From Microbacteriaceae bacterium (GTDB lineage Bacteria > Actinomycetota > Actinomycetes > Actinomycetales > Microbacteriaceae), in the NCBI GenBank assembly GCA_009925875.1, contig RFQD01000079.1, positions 1 to 6,390 on the forward strand: DNA of 6,390 nucleotides, given 5' to 3'. The notes below the pieces were generated by a model, which saw only the letters and a list, made by a program, of their open reading frames with translations, was not told the DNA's origin and made no database searches. Positions 1-6,389 of this stretch are shown one piece after another. The position numbers and the translations under genes were made by a program. Position 1 is the first letter of the stretch; each line of letters starts with the position of its first letter.

Positions 1-726
1 CGTTTCGACCAGAATCAACTCGCGCGGAATGACTCGCAGAGCCTCGCGTAATTGCTCGTTCTTTGTGAACGTGATGGTTCCCGAAAACGAGAGAAACCAG
101 CCGTGATCGGCAGCGATGCGGGCCATGTCAGCGTCGCCCGAGAAGCAGTGAAAGACAGTGATGTCGGGAGCTCCGACGCGGAGCAACGTCGCAATTACGT
201 CCTCGTGCGCATCCCGGTCATGAATCTGCATGGCAATGTCGTGTTTCTTTGCCAGTCCGATGTGCGCCTCGAACGAATACTGCTGGGCCTCTCGCCCATC
301 GGGACCGGTGCGAAAGTAGTCCAGTCCGGTCTCGCCGATGGCGCGCGTTCGAGGCAGAGCAGCCAAATCGTCAATGCGCGCGAGGGCCACATCGAGGGTG
401 CCGGCCGCTGCGTAATTCGGTGCCTCGTTGGGGTGAATCGCCACGGCGGCCAGCATGCGCGGTTCGGTGGCCGCGGTTTGTGCGGACCATTCCGAGGTCG
501 GAACATCGCCACCGACCTGAATCACGCCAATGACACCGACCTCCGCGGCGCGGTGAACGTGCTCGTGAAAGTCGAGGGGATGATCGCCATCGGCTATTTC
601 CAGGTGCGTGTGATTGTCATACACCGCCACGGGCAAGGGTTCGGGGGCAGGCGGATAGGACAGGTCGCGCGTCTGGCCATGCTCCGCGGTCGTCTCGCGA
701 TGCCGGATATATGCCGATTCAGACAT
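1..726 (-). CDS. tatD: TatD family metal-dependent hydrolase (putative DNase), 3' end outside window
   Basis: The first 242 codons are present and the reading frame runs off the left edge without a stop. TatD proteins are TIM-barrel, divalent-metal hydrolases; characterised members are 3'-5' DNases. Visible metal-site motifs are HTH (residues 39-41) in YDNHTHLE, Glu132 in GETGLDYFR, His169 in QIHDRDAH and His193 in FHCFSG. The sequence ends at LVET, just before the Asp that normally follows in this family, so the last metal ligand lies outside. About 35 residues precede the conserved core and include a Pro-rich SYPPAPEPLP stretch; I recall such extensions in related actinobacterial proteins. 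ATG at 726 follows the metG stop by 4 bp, so translation is probably coupled. The true substrate cannot be read from sequence. Family assignment is firm; a role as DNase is inferred. Confidence 0.93.
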   Translation of the reverse strand, partial: MSESAYIRHRETTAEHGQTRDLSYPPAPEPLPVAVYDNHTHLEIADGDHPLDFHEHVHRAAEVGVIGVIQVGGDVPTSEWSAQTAATEPRMLAAVAIHPNEAPNYAAAGTLDVALARIDDLAALPRTRAIGETGLDYFRTGPDGREAQQYSFEAHIGLAKKHDIAMQIHDRDAHEDVIATLLRVGAPDITVFHCFSGDADMARIAADHGWFLSFSGTITFTKNEQLREALRVIPRELILVET

Positions 727-730
727 ATAC

Positions 731-2377
731 CTATTCCGTGCTTGTTTCGGGGGCGGTTTCGGCGGAATTTTCGGGGGCGGTTTCCGCGGAATTTTCGGGG
801 GCGGTTTCCGCGTCGATGCGCGGAAACAGGTGCTCCAAACTCGACACTCGAGTACCCGTCGGAAGCTGACCCCAGCGACCCGCGTCGCGAACCGGCTGGT
901 CGTCGAGAACACCCATCGAGTCGTGAGCGCCAAGGGCAGACCAGAGTTTCGACGTCGCCTTCGGGATGATCGGCGAGAGCGCGACCGACAACGCGCGCAA
1001 ACCCTCTGCACACGTGTTCAGCACGGTGGCCAATCGATCCGCTTGCGCCGGGTCTTTCGCCAGTGCCCACGGGGCCTGCTCGGTGATGTACCCATTGAGG
1101 GCATCGACCAGCGTCCACACGCTCGCGATTGCTTCGTGAATCGCAAGTCGATTGATGGCGTCGTCAGCTTGCGCCACGGCGGCCAAGGCGACATCGGCGA
1201 TGGCCTGATCTGCGGGGAGAACATCCACCGCGGCCGGAATGACACCGTCGAAGTATTTCTGCGTCATCGCGATGACCCGCGACGCGAGGTTGCCAAACCC
1301 GTTGGCGAGTTCCGCCTGGTAGCGGGCCGAGAGGTCTTCCCACGAGAACGACCCGTCTTGCCCGAACGCGATGGCGCTCAAGAAGTAGTAGCGAAACGCA
1401 TCCGAACCGAACGTGTCGGTGATGTCGTTCGGGGCGATACCGGTGAGTTTGGATTTCGACATCTTTTCGCCACCCACGAGCAACCAGCCGTGACCGAACA
1501 CCTGGTGTGGCACTTCGATACCGGCGGCCATCAGCATGGCTGGCCAGATGACGGCGTGAAAGCGAAGGATGTCTTTGCCCACGATGTGCGTCGCAGGCCA
1601 GAGCGTGGCGAGCTTGGCTTCGTCGGATCCGTAGCCGGCCGCGGTGATGTAGTTGAGCAGCGCATCAAACCACACGTACACCACGTGAGACTCGTCCCAC
1701 GGAAGCTTGATGCCCCAGTCGAAGGTGCTGCGCGAAATCGAAAGGTCGGAGAGTCCTTGACGAACGAATTGGATGACCTCGTTGCGAGCCGATTCGGGTT
1801 GCACAAAATCCGGCCGCGCCTCGTACAGGTCGAGTAGTGCCTGCGTGAACTCGCTCATGCGAAAGAAGTAGTTCTTTTCGTGCAGAATTTCGACGGGCTT
1901 CGAATGGATGGCGCACACCTGCTGCCCCGCATATTCCCCGGTTCCGTCAACGAGGTCGCTCGACTGTTTGTACTCTTCGCAGCCGACGCAGTAGGCACCC
2001 TCGTACTCTCCGGTGTAAATGAAACCCTTGTCGTGCAGCAATGACAAGAACTTCTGCACGTTGTCTTCGTGGCGGGACTCGGTGGTGCGAATGAAATCGT
2101 CATTCCGAATGTCAATGGTCGTGAGCAGCGGTTTCCATGCACTCTCGACTAGACGATCGGCCCACTCTTGTGGGGTGGCTCCATTGGCCGTCGCGGTGCG
2201 AAGAATTTTCTGTCCGTGTTCATCGGTTCCGGTGAGCAACCACGTGTCGTCCCCGGCTTGCCGATGCCAGCGCGCGAGAACATCCGCCGCAACTTCGGTA
2301 TAGGCGTGACCGATGTGCGGCACGTCGTTGACGTAGAAAATCGGCGTCGTGACGTAGAAGTGGGAGCGCGAAGACAT
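731..2377 (-). CDS. metG: Methionyl-tRNA synthetase (MetRS)
   Basis: This 548-residue class I aminoacyl-tRNA synthetase charges tRNA-Met with methionine in the cytoplasm, for initiation and elongation. The Rossmann catalytic domain carries HIGH at residues 21-24 and KMSKS at 305-309. The inserted connective domain holds one zinc knuckle, C130-x2-C133-x21-C155-x2-H158, as in the single-zinc MetRS type. WFDALLNYI (236-244) and VGKDILRFH (266-274) are typical MetRS blocks. The helical anticodon-binding domain follows, with FGNLASR at 361-367 and PWALAK at 436-441. There is no C-terminal EMAP-like tRNA-binding domain. The family's usual end seems to be LFPRID (517-522); residues 523-548 are an extra tail of AETAPENS repeats. 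ATG at 2377 is certain because an in-frame TAG lies four codons upstream. The gene starts 9 bp after rsmI, probably in one transcript, and no strong Shine-Dalgarno is visible. Confidence 0.98.
   Translation of the reverse strand: MSSRSHFYVTTPIFYVNDVPHIGHAYTEVAADVLARWHRQAGDDTWLLTGTDEHGQKILRTATANGATPQEWADRLVESAWKPLLTTIDIRNDDFIRTTESRHEDNVQKFLSLLHDKGFIYTGEYEGAYCVGCEEYKQSSDLVDGTGEYAGQQVCAIHSKPVEILHEKNYFFRMSEFTQALLDLYEARPDFVQPESARNEVIQFVRQGLSDLSISRSTFDWGIKLPWDESHVVYVWFDALLNYITAAGYGSDEAKLATLWPATHIVGKDILRFHAVIWPAMLMAAGIEVPHQVFGHGWLLVGGEKMSKSKLTGIAPNDITDTFGSDAFRYYFLSAIAFGQDGSFSWEDLSARYQAELANGFGNLASRVIAMTQKYFDGVIPAAVDVLPADQAIADVALAAVAQADDAINRLAIHEAIASVWTLVDALNGYITEQAPWALAKDPAQADRLATVLNTCAEGLRALSVALSPIIPKATSKLWSALGAHDSMGVLDDQPVRDAGRWGQLPTGTRVSSLEHLFPRIDAETAPENSAETAPENSAETAPETSTE
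745..812. repeat. 24-bp tandem repeat, 2.8 copies, at the 3' end of metG
   Basis: Copies lie at 745-768, 769-792 and 793-812 (partial). The only mismatch among them is one base in the first copy, at 762. The 24-bp period keeps frame and encodes an 8-residue unit (AETAPENS, last copy AETAPETS) at the MetRS C-terminus. The second copy contains the perfect palindrome TTCCGCGGAA at 782-791. Near-identity at DNA level suggests recent duplication by slippage. Confidence 0.93.
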
Positions 2378-2386
2378 GCCTAGAGT

Positions 2387-3115
2387 CTAAATCTTGGGGC
2401 GCGCGGCCAACGCACCCTGGTAGAGCTCCCGCTTGCGCACGCCGGTCAGTTGCGCGACCTGCGCGCACGCCTCGTTGAGCCCAACGCCATCCTGCGTGAG
2501 CCGGGTCACTTCGGCGAGCGCATCCGCCAGGGTCACGGATGCCCCCGCCGTCGCTCCTCCGATGACCACAACAATTTCGCCGCGCACCTCGTCGCGTGCC
2601 CACTCCGCTATCTCGCCGAGGGGCCCGCGCTTGACTTCTTCGAACATCTTGGTGAGCTCGCGGCAGACGGCAACGGGGCGATCCGCGCCCAGCGCATCCC
2701 GTGCATCGGCGAGCGATTGTGCAATTCGGTGCGGACTCTCGAAGAACACCATGGTGCGGGGTTCTCGTGACAAGGCGGCGAAGGCGGCTCGTCGTTCGGA
2801 CGGTTTGCGCGGCAGGAACCCTTCAAACGTGAACCGATCGGTGGGGAGCCCCGAGACGGCGAGCGCCGTGATGACCGCCGACGGTCCGGGAATGACCGAC
2901 ACGCGCACCCCCGCCTCGACGGCGGCGCGCACGAGAACGAATCCGGGATCGCTCACGGTGGGCATTCCGGCGTCGCTCAGAACGAGCAGATCCGTTTCGG
3001 CGGCGAGGGCGACGAGTTCCGCCACGCGGGCCGTCTCGTTGTGCTCGTGCAACGCGACGAGTTTGGGGCGGTTGGTTACACGAGCAACTTCGTCGTCGTT
3101 CTCGTGTCTTCGCAC
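2387..3115 (-). CDS. rsmI: 16S rRNA (cytidine-1402-2'-O)-methyltransferase RsmI, main body; gene frameshifted near its 5' end
   Basis: RsmI uses S-adenosylmethionine to 2'-O-methylate C1402 in the decoding centre of 16S rRNA. This open frame holds most of the protein. It shows [12 protein letters not shown], the SAM-site block [56 protein letters not shown] and GEIVVVIGG, all intact. The canonical N-terminus ([11 protein letters not shown] through EDTR) is not in this frame. It lies upstream in another frame, at 3076-3204, so the whole locus is 2387-3204. The first 12 or so residues of this frame (from a GTG at 3115) do not resemble RsmI, so that GTG is probably not a real start. Downstream homology resumes about residue 13, at VTNRPKL. 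The frame ends 9 bp before metG. Either the gene is a recent pseudogene, the sequence has an error, or frames are joined by ribosomal frameshifting. The family call is firm; whether an active enzyme is made is uncertain. Confidence 0.88.
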   Translation of the reverse strand: MRRHENDDEVARVTNRPKLVALHEHNETARVAELVALAAETDLLVLSDAGMPTVSDPGFVLVRAAVEAGVRVSVIPGPSAVITALAVSGLPTDRFTFEGFLPRKPSERRAAFAALSREPRTMVFFESPHRIAQSLADARDALGADRPVAVCRELTKMFEEVKRGPLGEIAEWARDEVRGEIVVVIGGATAGASVTLADALAEVTRLTQDGVGLNEACAQVAQLTGVRKRELYQGALAARPKI

Positions 3116-3204
3116 GCCACGACCGTGGCCGACTCGAGCACGTCGCGCAGTCGTGCCGATACGTCACCAAGGTTTCCGATCGGAGTGCCGCCGAGAATAA
3201 TCAC
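3076..3204 (-). pseudogene. rsmI: N-terminal coding piece of rsmI, out of frame with the rest, ending in a premature TAA
   Basis: Reading from GTG at 3204 gives 42 residues and then TAA at 3076-3078. The peptide begins (V/M)[13 protein letters not shown] and continues through [13 protein letters not shown] to TTTKLLV. These are the standard opening motifs of RsmI: the start of the SAM-binding tetrapyrrole-methylase fold and the EDTR motif. The GTG is the expected RsmI start; an in-frame TAG lies 10 codons upstream and the ATG overlapping it is followed at once by TGA. The downstream RsmI sequence resumes in the -1 frame at VTNRPKL. Homology therefore switches frame within roughly 3079-3090. 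Confidence 0.85.
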
Positions 3205-3217
3205 ATCGTTCAGTCTG
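3205..3217 (-). promoter_or_regulatory. Possible -10 element for a leaderless rsmI-metG-tatD transcript
   Basis: On the minus strand the hexamer CAGACT (3217-3212) lies exactly 7 bases before the GTG at 3204. It matches TANNNT at the two most conserved places (A2, T6) but has C at position 1. No Shine-Dalgarno precedes the GTG. No clear -35 element is visible. The identical spacing to the pmt and sdaA sites is the main support; on its own this is weak. Confidence 0.35.
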
Positions 3218-3232
3218 CCAGTCGCGCGTAGC

Positions 3233-3245
3233 TAGGCTTGAGGGC
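3233..3245 (+). promoter_or_regulatory. Predicted -10 element (TAGGCT) for a leaderless pmt transcript
   Basis: TAGGCT at 3233-3238 fits the actinobacterial -10 pattern TANNNT. It is followed by 7 bases and then the GTG at 3246, so transcription would start at or next to the start codon. The G-rich run at 3241-3245 touches the GTG and is too close to serve as a normal ribosome-binding site. The 41-bp spacer with rsmI must therefore hold both divergent promoters. No convincing -35 element is seen. Confidence 0.6.
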
Positions 3246-4787
3246 GTGTCCACGTCAGCCGCACACGCACGCATGCGCACCGGATCTCTTGTCGATGAGT
3301 GGTGGAGCCGACTGATCAGCTCCCCGCAACGGGCTCGCCTGTGGTTCTGGGGTGGCCCGGTGGGTGTCACGATTTTTGCCCTGTTGTTGCGCACAATCGG
3401 GCTCGGGAATCCGCACTCTCTCGTGTTCGACGAGACGTTTTATGTGAAAGACGCGTGGACGCTGTTCAACTTGGGTTACGAATCGACGTGGCCCGAAAAC
3501 ACCGACCCGGTGTTCAACACGGGTGGTGCCGACACGTTCAACACGGTGGCGTCGTTTGTCGTGCATCCACCGTTCGGTAAATGGCTCATCGCCCTCGGCA
3601 TGGCTCCGAGTGCGGGCATCGACCCGTTGGGGTGGCGCATCGCGGTTGCCCTCGCGGGCACGCTGTCCGTGTTCCTGCTCATTCTTATTGCGCGACGCCT
3701 CACCGGATCCACCCTGATGGGGTGCATTGCGGGATTCCTGTTGGCCATTGATGGTCAGGCAATCGTGCTCTCACGCGTGACCATTCTGGACGGATTACTC
3801 ACCACAGCCGTGTTGACTGCCGCTTATTTTGTGTTGCGTGATCGCGCGTGGATTCGGGCGCACGACCATGCCACGTTCTGGCGACCCTGGCTTCTCGCGG
3901 CCGGAGTCACTTTCGGGCTCGCCTGCGGCATCAAATGGTCGGGCGTCTATATCCTCGCCTTTTTCGGCATCTGGGTCGTCGTGATGGACATCGTTGACCG
4001 CCGTTCTGCCGGTTTGCCATGGTTTCCCCGCCCGAGCATTGCCCGCTCGATTGGGGCGTTCATTCTTCTCGTCCCGACGGCCGCGATCGTGTATCTCACG
4101 ACGTGGACCGGATGGATTGTGACCTCCGGTGGGTACGATCGCGATTGGTATACGGCGCACGCCGACCTGCGTTGGACCGGCGCACTTGCGTGGGTTCCCG
4201 AATGGTTTCAAGCTTTGTGGGATTATCACCGGCAAGCGTACGAGTTCCACGTTGGTCTGACCGCATCGCACCCGTATCAGACGAGTCCGCTGACGTGGCT
4301 GTTGGCCGTTCGGCCCACCAGCATGTTTTTCGAAAGCTCAAAACTCGGCGAAAGCGGCTGTGGCTTCACCGAATGCGCGTCGGCCATCACGCCCATCCCT
4401 AATCCGGTCATCTGGTATGCCGCCGTCATCGCACTGGGCTGGCTGATCTACCGAATGATTCGTCGACCGGATTGGCGATACGGCTTCGTTCTCGTCGGGG
4501 TGGCCGCCGGCTATCTGCCGTGGCTCATGTACCTCAATCGCACGGTATTTCAGTTCTATTCGATTGTGTTTGAGCCGTTCCTCATTCTCGCGCTCGTCTT
4601 CGCGTTGGCCCACGTGTGGGGGTCCCGGGGCGATCCCCGACCGCGACGCGAAAGCGGCGTGCGATTTGTGGCTGTGTTCTGTCTGCTCAGCTTGATTGTC
4701 AGTCTTTTCTTTATCCCGATTTGGACGGGCATGCAGGTTCCTTTCTGGTTCTGGCAAGCCCACATGTGGATGCCCAGCTGGATCTAA
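3246..4787 (+). CDS. pmt: Dolichyl/polyprenyl-phosphate-mannose protein O-mannosyltransferase (GT39 family)
   Basis: This 513-residue integral membrane protein transfers mannose from polyprenyl-phosphate-mannose to Ser/Thr of exported proteins, in step with Sec secretion. It has many hydrophobic segments, for example near residues 38-53, 131-150, 155-170, 183-197, 214-228, 233-250, 268-287, 388-403, 413-430, 441-457 and 472-490. The first external loop carries the family's catalytic acidic pair Asp62-Glu63 in FDETFYVKDAW. HPPFGKW (107-113), SRVTILDG (176-183) and SHPYQTSPLTW (341-351) are further family blocks. Two cysteines (372, 377) in the long loop could pair. The length is close to the roughly 520 residues of the M. 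tuberculosis enzyme (Rv1002c). I prefer GTG at 3246 because a -10 hexamer lies 7 bases upstream; ATG at 3273 (codon 10) is the alternative. Divergence from rsmI matches the actinobacterial gene order as I recall it. The targets are unknown. Confidence 0.95.
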   Translation: MSTSAAHARMRTGSLVDEWWSRLISSPQRARLWFWGGPVGVTIFALLLRTIGLGNPHSLVFDETFYVKDAWTLFNLGYESTWPENTDPVFNTGGADTFNTVASFVVHPPFGKWLIALGMAPSAGIDPLGWRIAVALAGTLSVFLLILIARRLTGSTLMGCIAGFLLAIDGQAIVLSRVTILDGLLTTAVLTAAYFVLRDRAWIRAHDHATFWRPWLLAAGVTFGLACGIKWSGVYILAFFGIWVVVMDIVDRRSAGLPWFPRPSIARSIGAFILLVPTAAIVYLTTWTGWIVTSGGYDRDWYTAHADLRWTGALAWVPEWFQALWDYHRQAYEFHVGLTASHPYQTSPLTWLLAVRPTSMFFESSKLGESGCGFTECASAITPIPNPVIWYAAVIALGWLIYRMIRRPDWRYGFVLVGVAAGYLPWLMYLNRTVFQFYSIVFEPFLILALVFALAHVWGSRGDPRPRRESGVRFVAVFCLLSLIVSLFFIPIWTGMQVPFWFWQAHMWMPSWI

Positions 4788-4827
4788 CTCAGGCGTCACA
4801 GCCCTAGCCGACGGCGATGAATCGTCC

Positions 4828-4840
4828 TAGGCTCACAGTC
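4828..4840 (+). promoter_or_regulatory. Predicted -10 element (TAGGCT) for a leaderless sdaA transcript
   Basis: TAGGCT at 4828-4833 is followed by exactly 7 bases and GTG at 4841, the same hexamer and spacing as at pmt. No Shine-Dalgarno lies between. This argues that sdaA starts at GTG 4841 with its own promoter. It would then not be translated from the ATG at 4817, which sits upstream of the hexamer. No clear -35 element is visible. Confidence 0.62.
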
Positions 4841-6202
4841 GTGACCGCCTATGTCTCCGCCTTTGACTTGTTTTCGCTCGGTCTCGGACCTTCGAGTTCG
4901 CACACGGTCGGGCCGATGCGGGCCGCCGCGGCGTTCGCGCGACGAGTTCGTGACGAGGGCGTTCTCGATTCGGTAACCCGGGTGCACTGCATCCTGTTCG
5001 GTTCGCTGGGGTCAACCGGCCGCGGCCACGGAACGCCGAGTGCGGTGGTCGCGGGTCTGAGCGGTTTGGCTCCCGAAACGGCCGAGCCGAACCTCGTGCG
5101 CGGTGCTTGGGAGCGACTGGACGACAACCCCACGGTTCTCTTGGCGGGCGAACACGCGGTGTTCTTTGCCCGAGACGACGTGGAGTTTCAACCGCGCACC
5201 CGACTGCCCGGTCACGCGAACGCGTTGCAGTTCACGGCACGGGATGAACACGACAGCGTGGTTCTCGAGGAAACCTATTTCTCAATTGGCGGCGGATTCA
5301 TTCTGCGCGACGGTGACTCTGCCGATCGGACGTCGCACGAGTGGCCGTTGCCGTTTGACGATGCCGCCACGCTCATGCGAATCTGCGAAGAGCGCCAGCT
5401 GACGATTGCGGAGGTCGCGGCGCTCAACGAGCTTTCTGTGCACTCGGAGGAGGAACTCACCGAGCGCCTCGACCTCATATGGTCGACCATGCGCGAATGT
5501 GTGCGTGCGGGACTCGATGGGAGTGGTGAGTTACCCGGAGGGCTCCATGTGCAGCGACGGGCCGCGGCACTGCGCGCAAATCTTGACGCGGTGCGCAACC
5601 CGGACCACGACACAACGACGGAGTGGTTGCACGCGTTTGCTCTCGCGGTGAACGAGGAGAACGCCGCCGGTGGACGGGTCGTGACCGCACCGACGAACGG
5701 TGCCGCCGGAATTGTGCCCGCGGTGGCCATGTACGCGCTGCGATTTACCCCCGGCGTCACCGAGACCGACATTCGCACGTACCTGCTCACGGCGACGGCA
5801 ATCGGGTCCTTGTTCAAGGCCAATGCGTCCATCTCCGGTGCGGAGGCCGGATGTCAGGGAGAAATCGGGCCGGCGTGCGCGATGGCGGCCGCGGGATTGT
5901 GTGCGGTTTTGGGTGGCACTCCCCGACAAATCGAGAACGCCGCGGAGATTGCCATGGAACATCACCTCGGGTTGACGTGTGACCCCATTGGTGGGCTCGT
6001 GCAGGTTCCGTGCATCGAGCGCAACGCCATCGCGTCGACGACAGCGGTCAGCGCGGCTCGCCTCGCCCTGCACGGTGATGGCACCCACCTCGTGTCACTC
6101 GACGCCGTGATCGAAACGATGCGTCAAACGGGGCTCGACATGAACACGAAGTACAAAGAGACGAGTGAAGGCGGACTCGCGGTCAACGTCATCGAGTGCT
6201 AG
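4841..6202 (+). CDS. sdaA: L-serine ammonia-lyase (L-serine dehydratase), iron-sulfur dependent, single chain
   Basis: The enzyme deaminates L-serine to pyruvate and ammonia using a [4Fe-4S] cluster instead of PLP. The 453-residue chain fuses the N-terminal beta part (GPSSSHTVGPMRA, 16-28; FGSLGSTGRGHGT, 53-65) to the catalytic alpha part (NEENAAGGRVVTAPTNGAAG, 271-290). Cluster ligands are Cys338, Cys380 and Cys391, with spacings of 42 and 11 as I recall for the Legionella enzyme (343, 385, 396). The chain ends in Cys453 (NVIEC), matching the Legionella C-terminal Cys that folds into the active site as the fourth ligand. GTG at 4841 gives MTAYVSAFDLFSLG, the usual family N-terminus; the longer ATG start at 4817 would add eight unconserved residues and overlap the predicted -10. 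It lies 53 bp after pmt. A typical, apparently complete enzyme. Confidence 0.97.
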   Translation: MTAYVSAFDLFSLGLGPSSSHTVGPMRAAAAFARRVRDEGVLDSVTRVHCILFGSLGSTGRGHGTPSAVVAGLSGLAPETAEPNLVRGAWERLDDNPTVLLAGEHAVFFARDDVEFQPRTRLPGHANALQFTARDEHDSVVLEETYFSIGGGFILRDGDSADRTSHEWPLPFDDAATLMRICEERQLTIAEVAALNELSVHSEEELTERLDLIWSTMRECVRAGLDGSGELPGGLHVQRRAAALRANLDAVRNPDHDTTTEWLHAFALAVNEENAAGGRVVTAPTNGAAGIVPAVAMYALRFTPGVTETDIRTYLLTATAIGSLFKANASISGAEAGCQGEIGPACAMAAAGLCAVLGGTPRQIENAAEIAMEHHLGLTCDPIGGLVQVPCIERNAIASTTAVSAARLALHGDGTHLVSLDAVIETMRQTGLDMNTKYKETSEGGLAVNVIEC

Positions 6203-6209
6203 CCCAGCC

Positions 6210-6389
6210 TCAGACTGATGGGTGCTCGATGTCGAGCGCGCGACGCTGGCCTCCGGACAGCGAGCCGACCGGCTTGTCGCGCTTCTCCTCCAGTCCGAAC
6301 AATCGGATCAGGTGCTCAGCGCGCTCGCGGGTCTCGGGCAGTGGCAGGTCGTAGAGCAGACCGGAGAAGCGCAGGTTCTCCCACACCGA
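6210..6389 (-). pseudogene. Truncated ABC transporter ATP-binding protein (remnant; 5' part outside window)
   Basis: The last 59 codons of a frame entering from the right edge are visible. The peptide opens SVWENLRFSGLLYDLP and continues through the helical domain (PETRERAEHLIRLFGLEEKRDKPVG) to the ABC signature LSGGQ (44-48), followed by RRALDIE. This resembles ATPases of DrrA/CcmA-type exporters. A normal subunit then continues through an ARAL-type helix to Walker B (LLFLDEPT), the D-loop and the H-loop. Here the frame instead ends HPSV and TGA at 6210-6212, only 7 bp from the sdaA stop. Without Walker B and the H-loop it could not hydrolyse ATP. All 7 Glu codons are GAG and 7 of 10 Leu codons are CTG. 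That is more biased than in sdaA, but the sample is small. Walker A, if present, is outside the window. An assembly junction would look the same. Confidence 0.75.

Noticed and set aside
52..969. Plus-strand open frame of 305 codons antisense to tatD and the metG end
   Set aside because: The opposite strand encodes clear TatD and MetRS motifs through this region. The plus-strand product is Arg/Gly-rich with no recognisable domain, and its FRGRFPRN repeats are just the other strand of the metG tandem array.
830..1837. Plus-strand open frame of 335 codons antisense to metG
   Set aside because: It is a high-GC shadow of a strongly conserved MetRS gene. The product is Arg-rich, low in hydrophobic structure and unrecognisable, and no promoter or ribosome-binding site was seen.
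3079..3100. Programmed -1 frameshift signal in rsmI
   Set aside because: The overlap contains ACG repeats and no X XXY YYZ slippery heptamer. The joined product would still lack about three residues usual at this place, so a deletion or sequence error explains it better.
2433..3200. Plus-strand open frame of 255 codons antisense to rsmI
   Set aside because: Ser/Thr/Ala/Arg-rich translation typical of a shadow frame. The minus strand shows RsmI motifs throughout, even though its frame is broken once.
4817..4840. ATG at 4817 as the sdaA start
   Set aside because: It adds eight residues unlike the family N-terminus, while GTG 4841 gives the expected MTAYVSAFDLFS. The predicted -10 (4828-4833) would lie inside the longer coding sequence.
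4788..4840. Small RNA or riboswitch between pmt and sdaA
   Set aside because: Only 53 bp, no stable hairpin seen, and most of it is accounted for by the predicted sdaA promoter.
5531..6088. Minus-strand open frame of 185 codons inside sdaA
   Set aside because: sdaA on the plus strand has conserved catalytic and iron-sulfur residues across this region. The antisense product has no recognisable motif.
6199..6226. Possible terminator after sdaA (CCCA/TGGG stem)
   Set aside because: Only about four base pairs plus a wobble, a long loop and no T-run. It is too weak to call.
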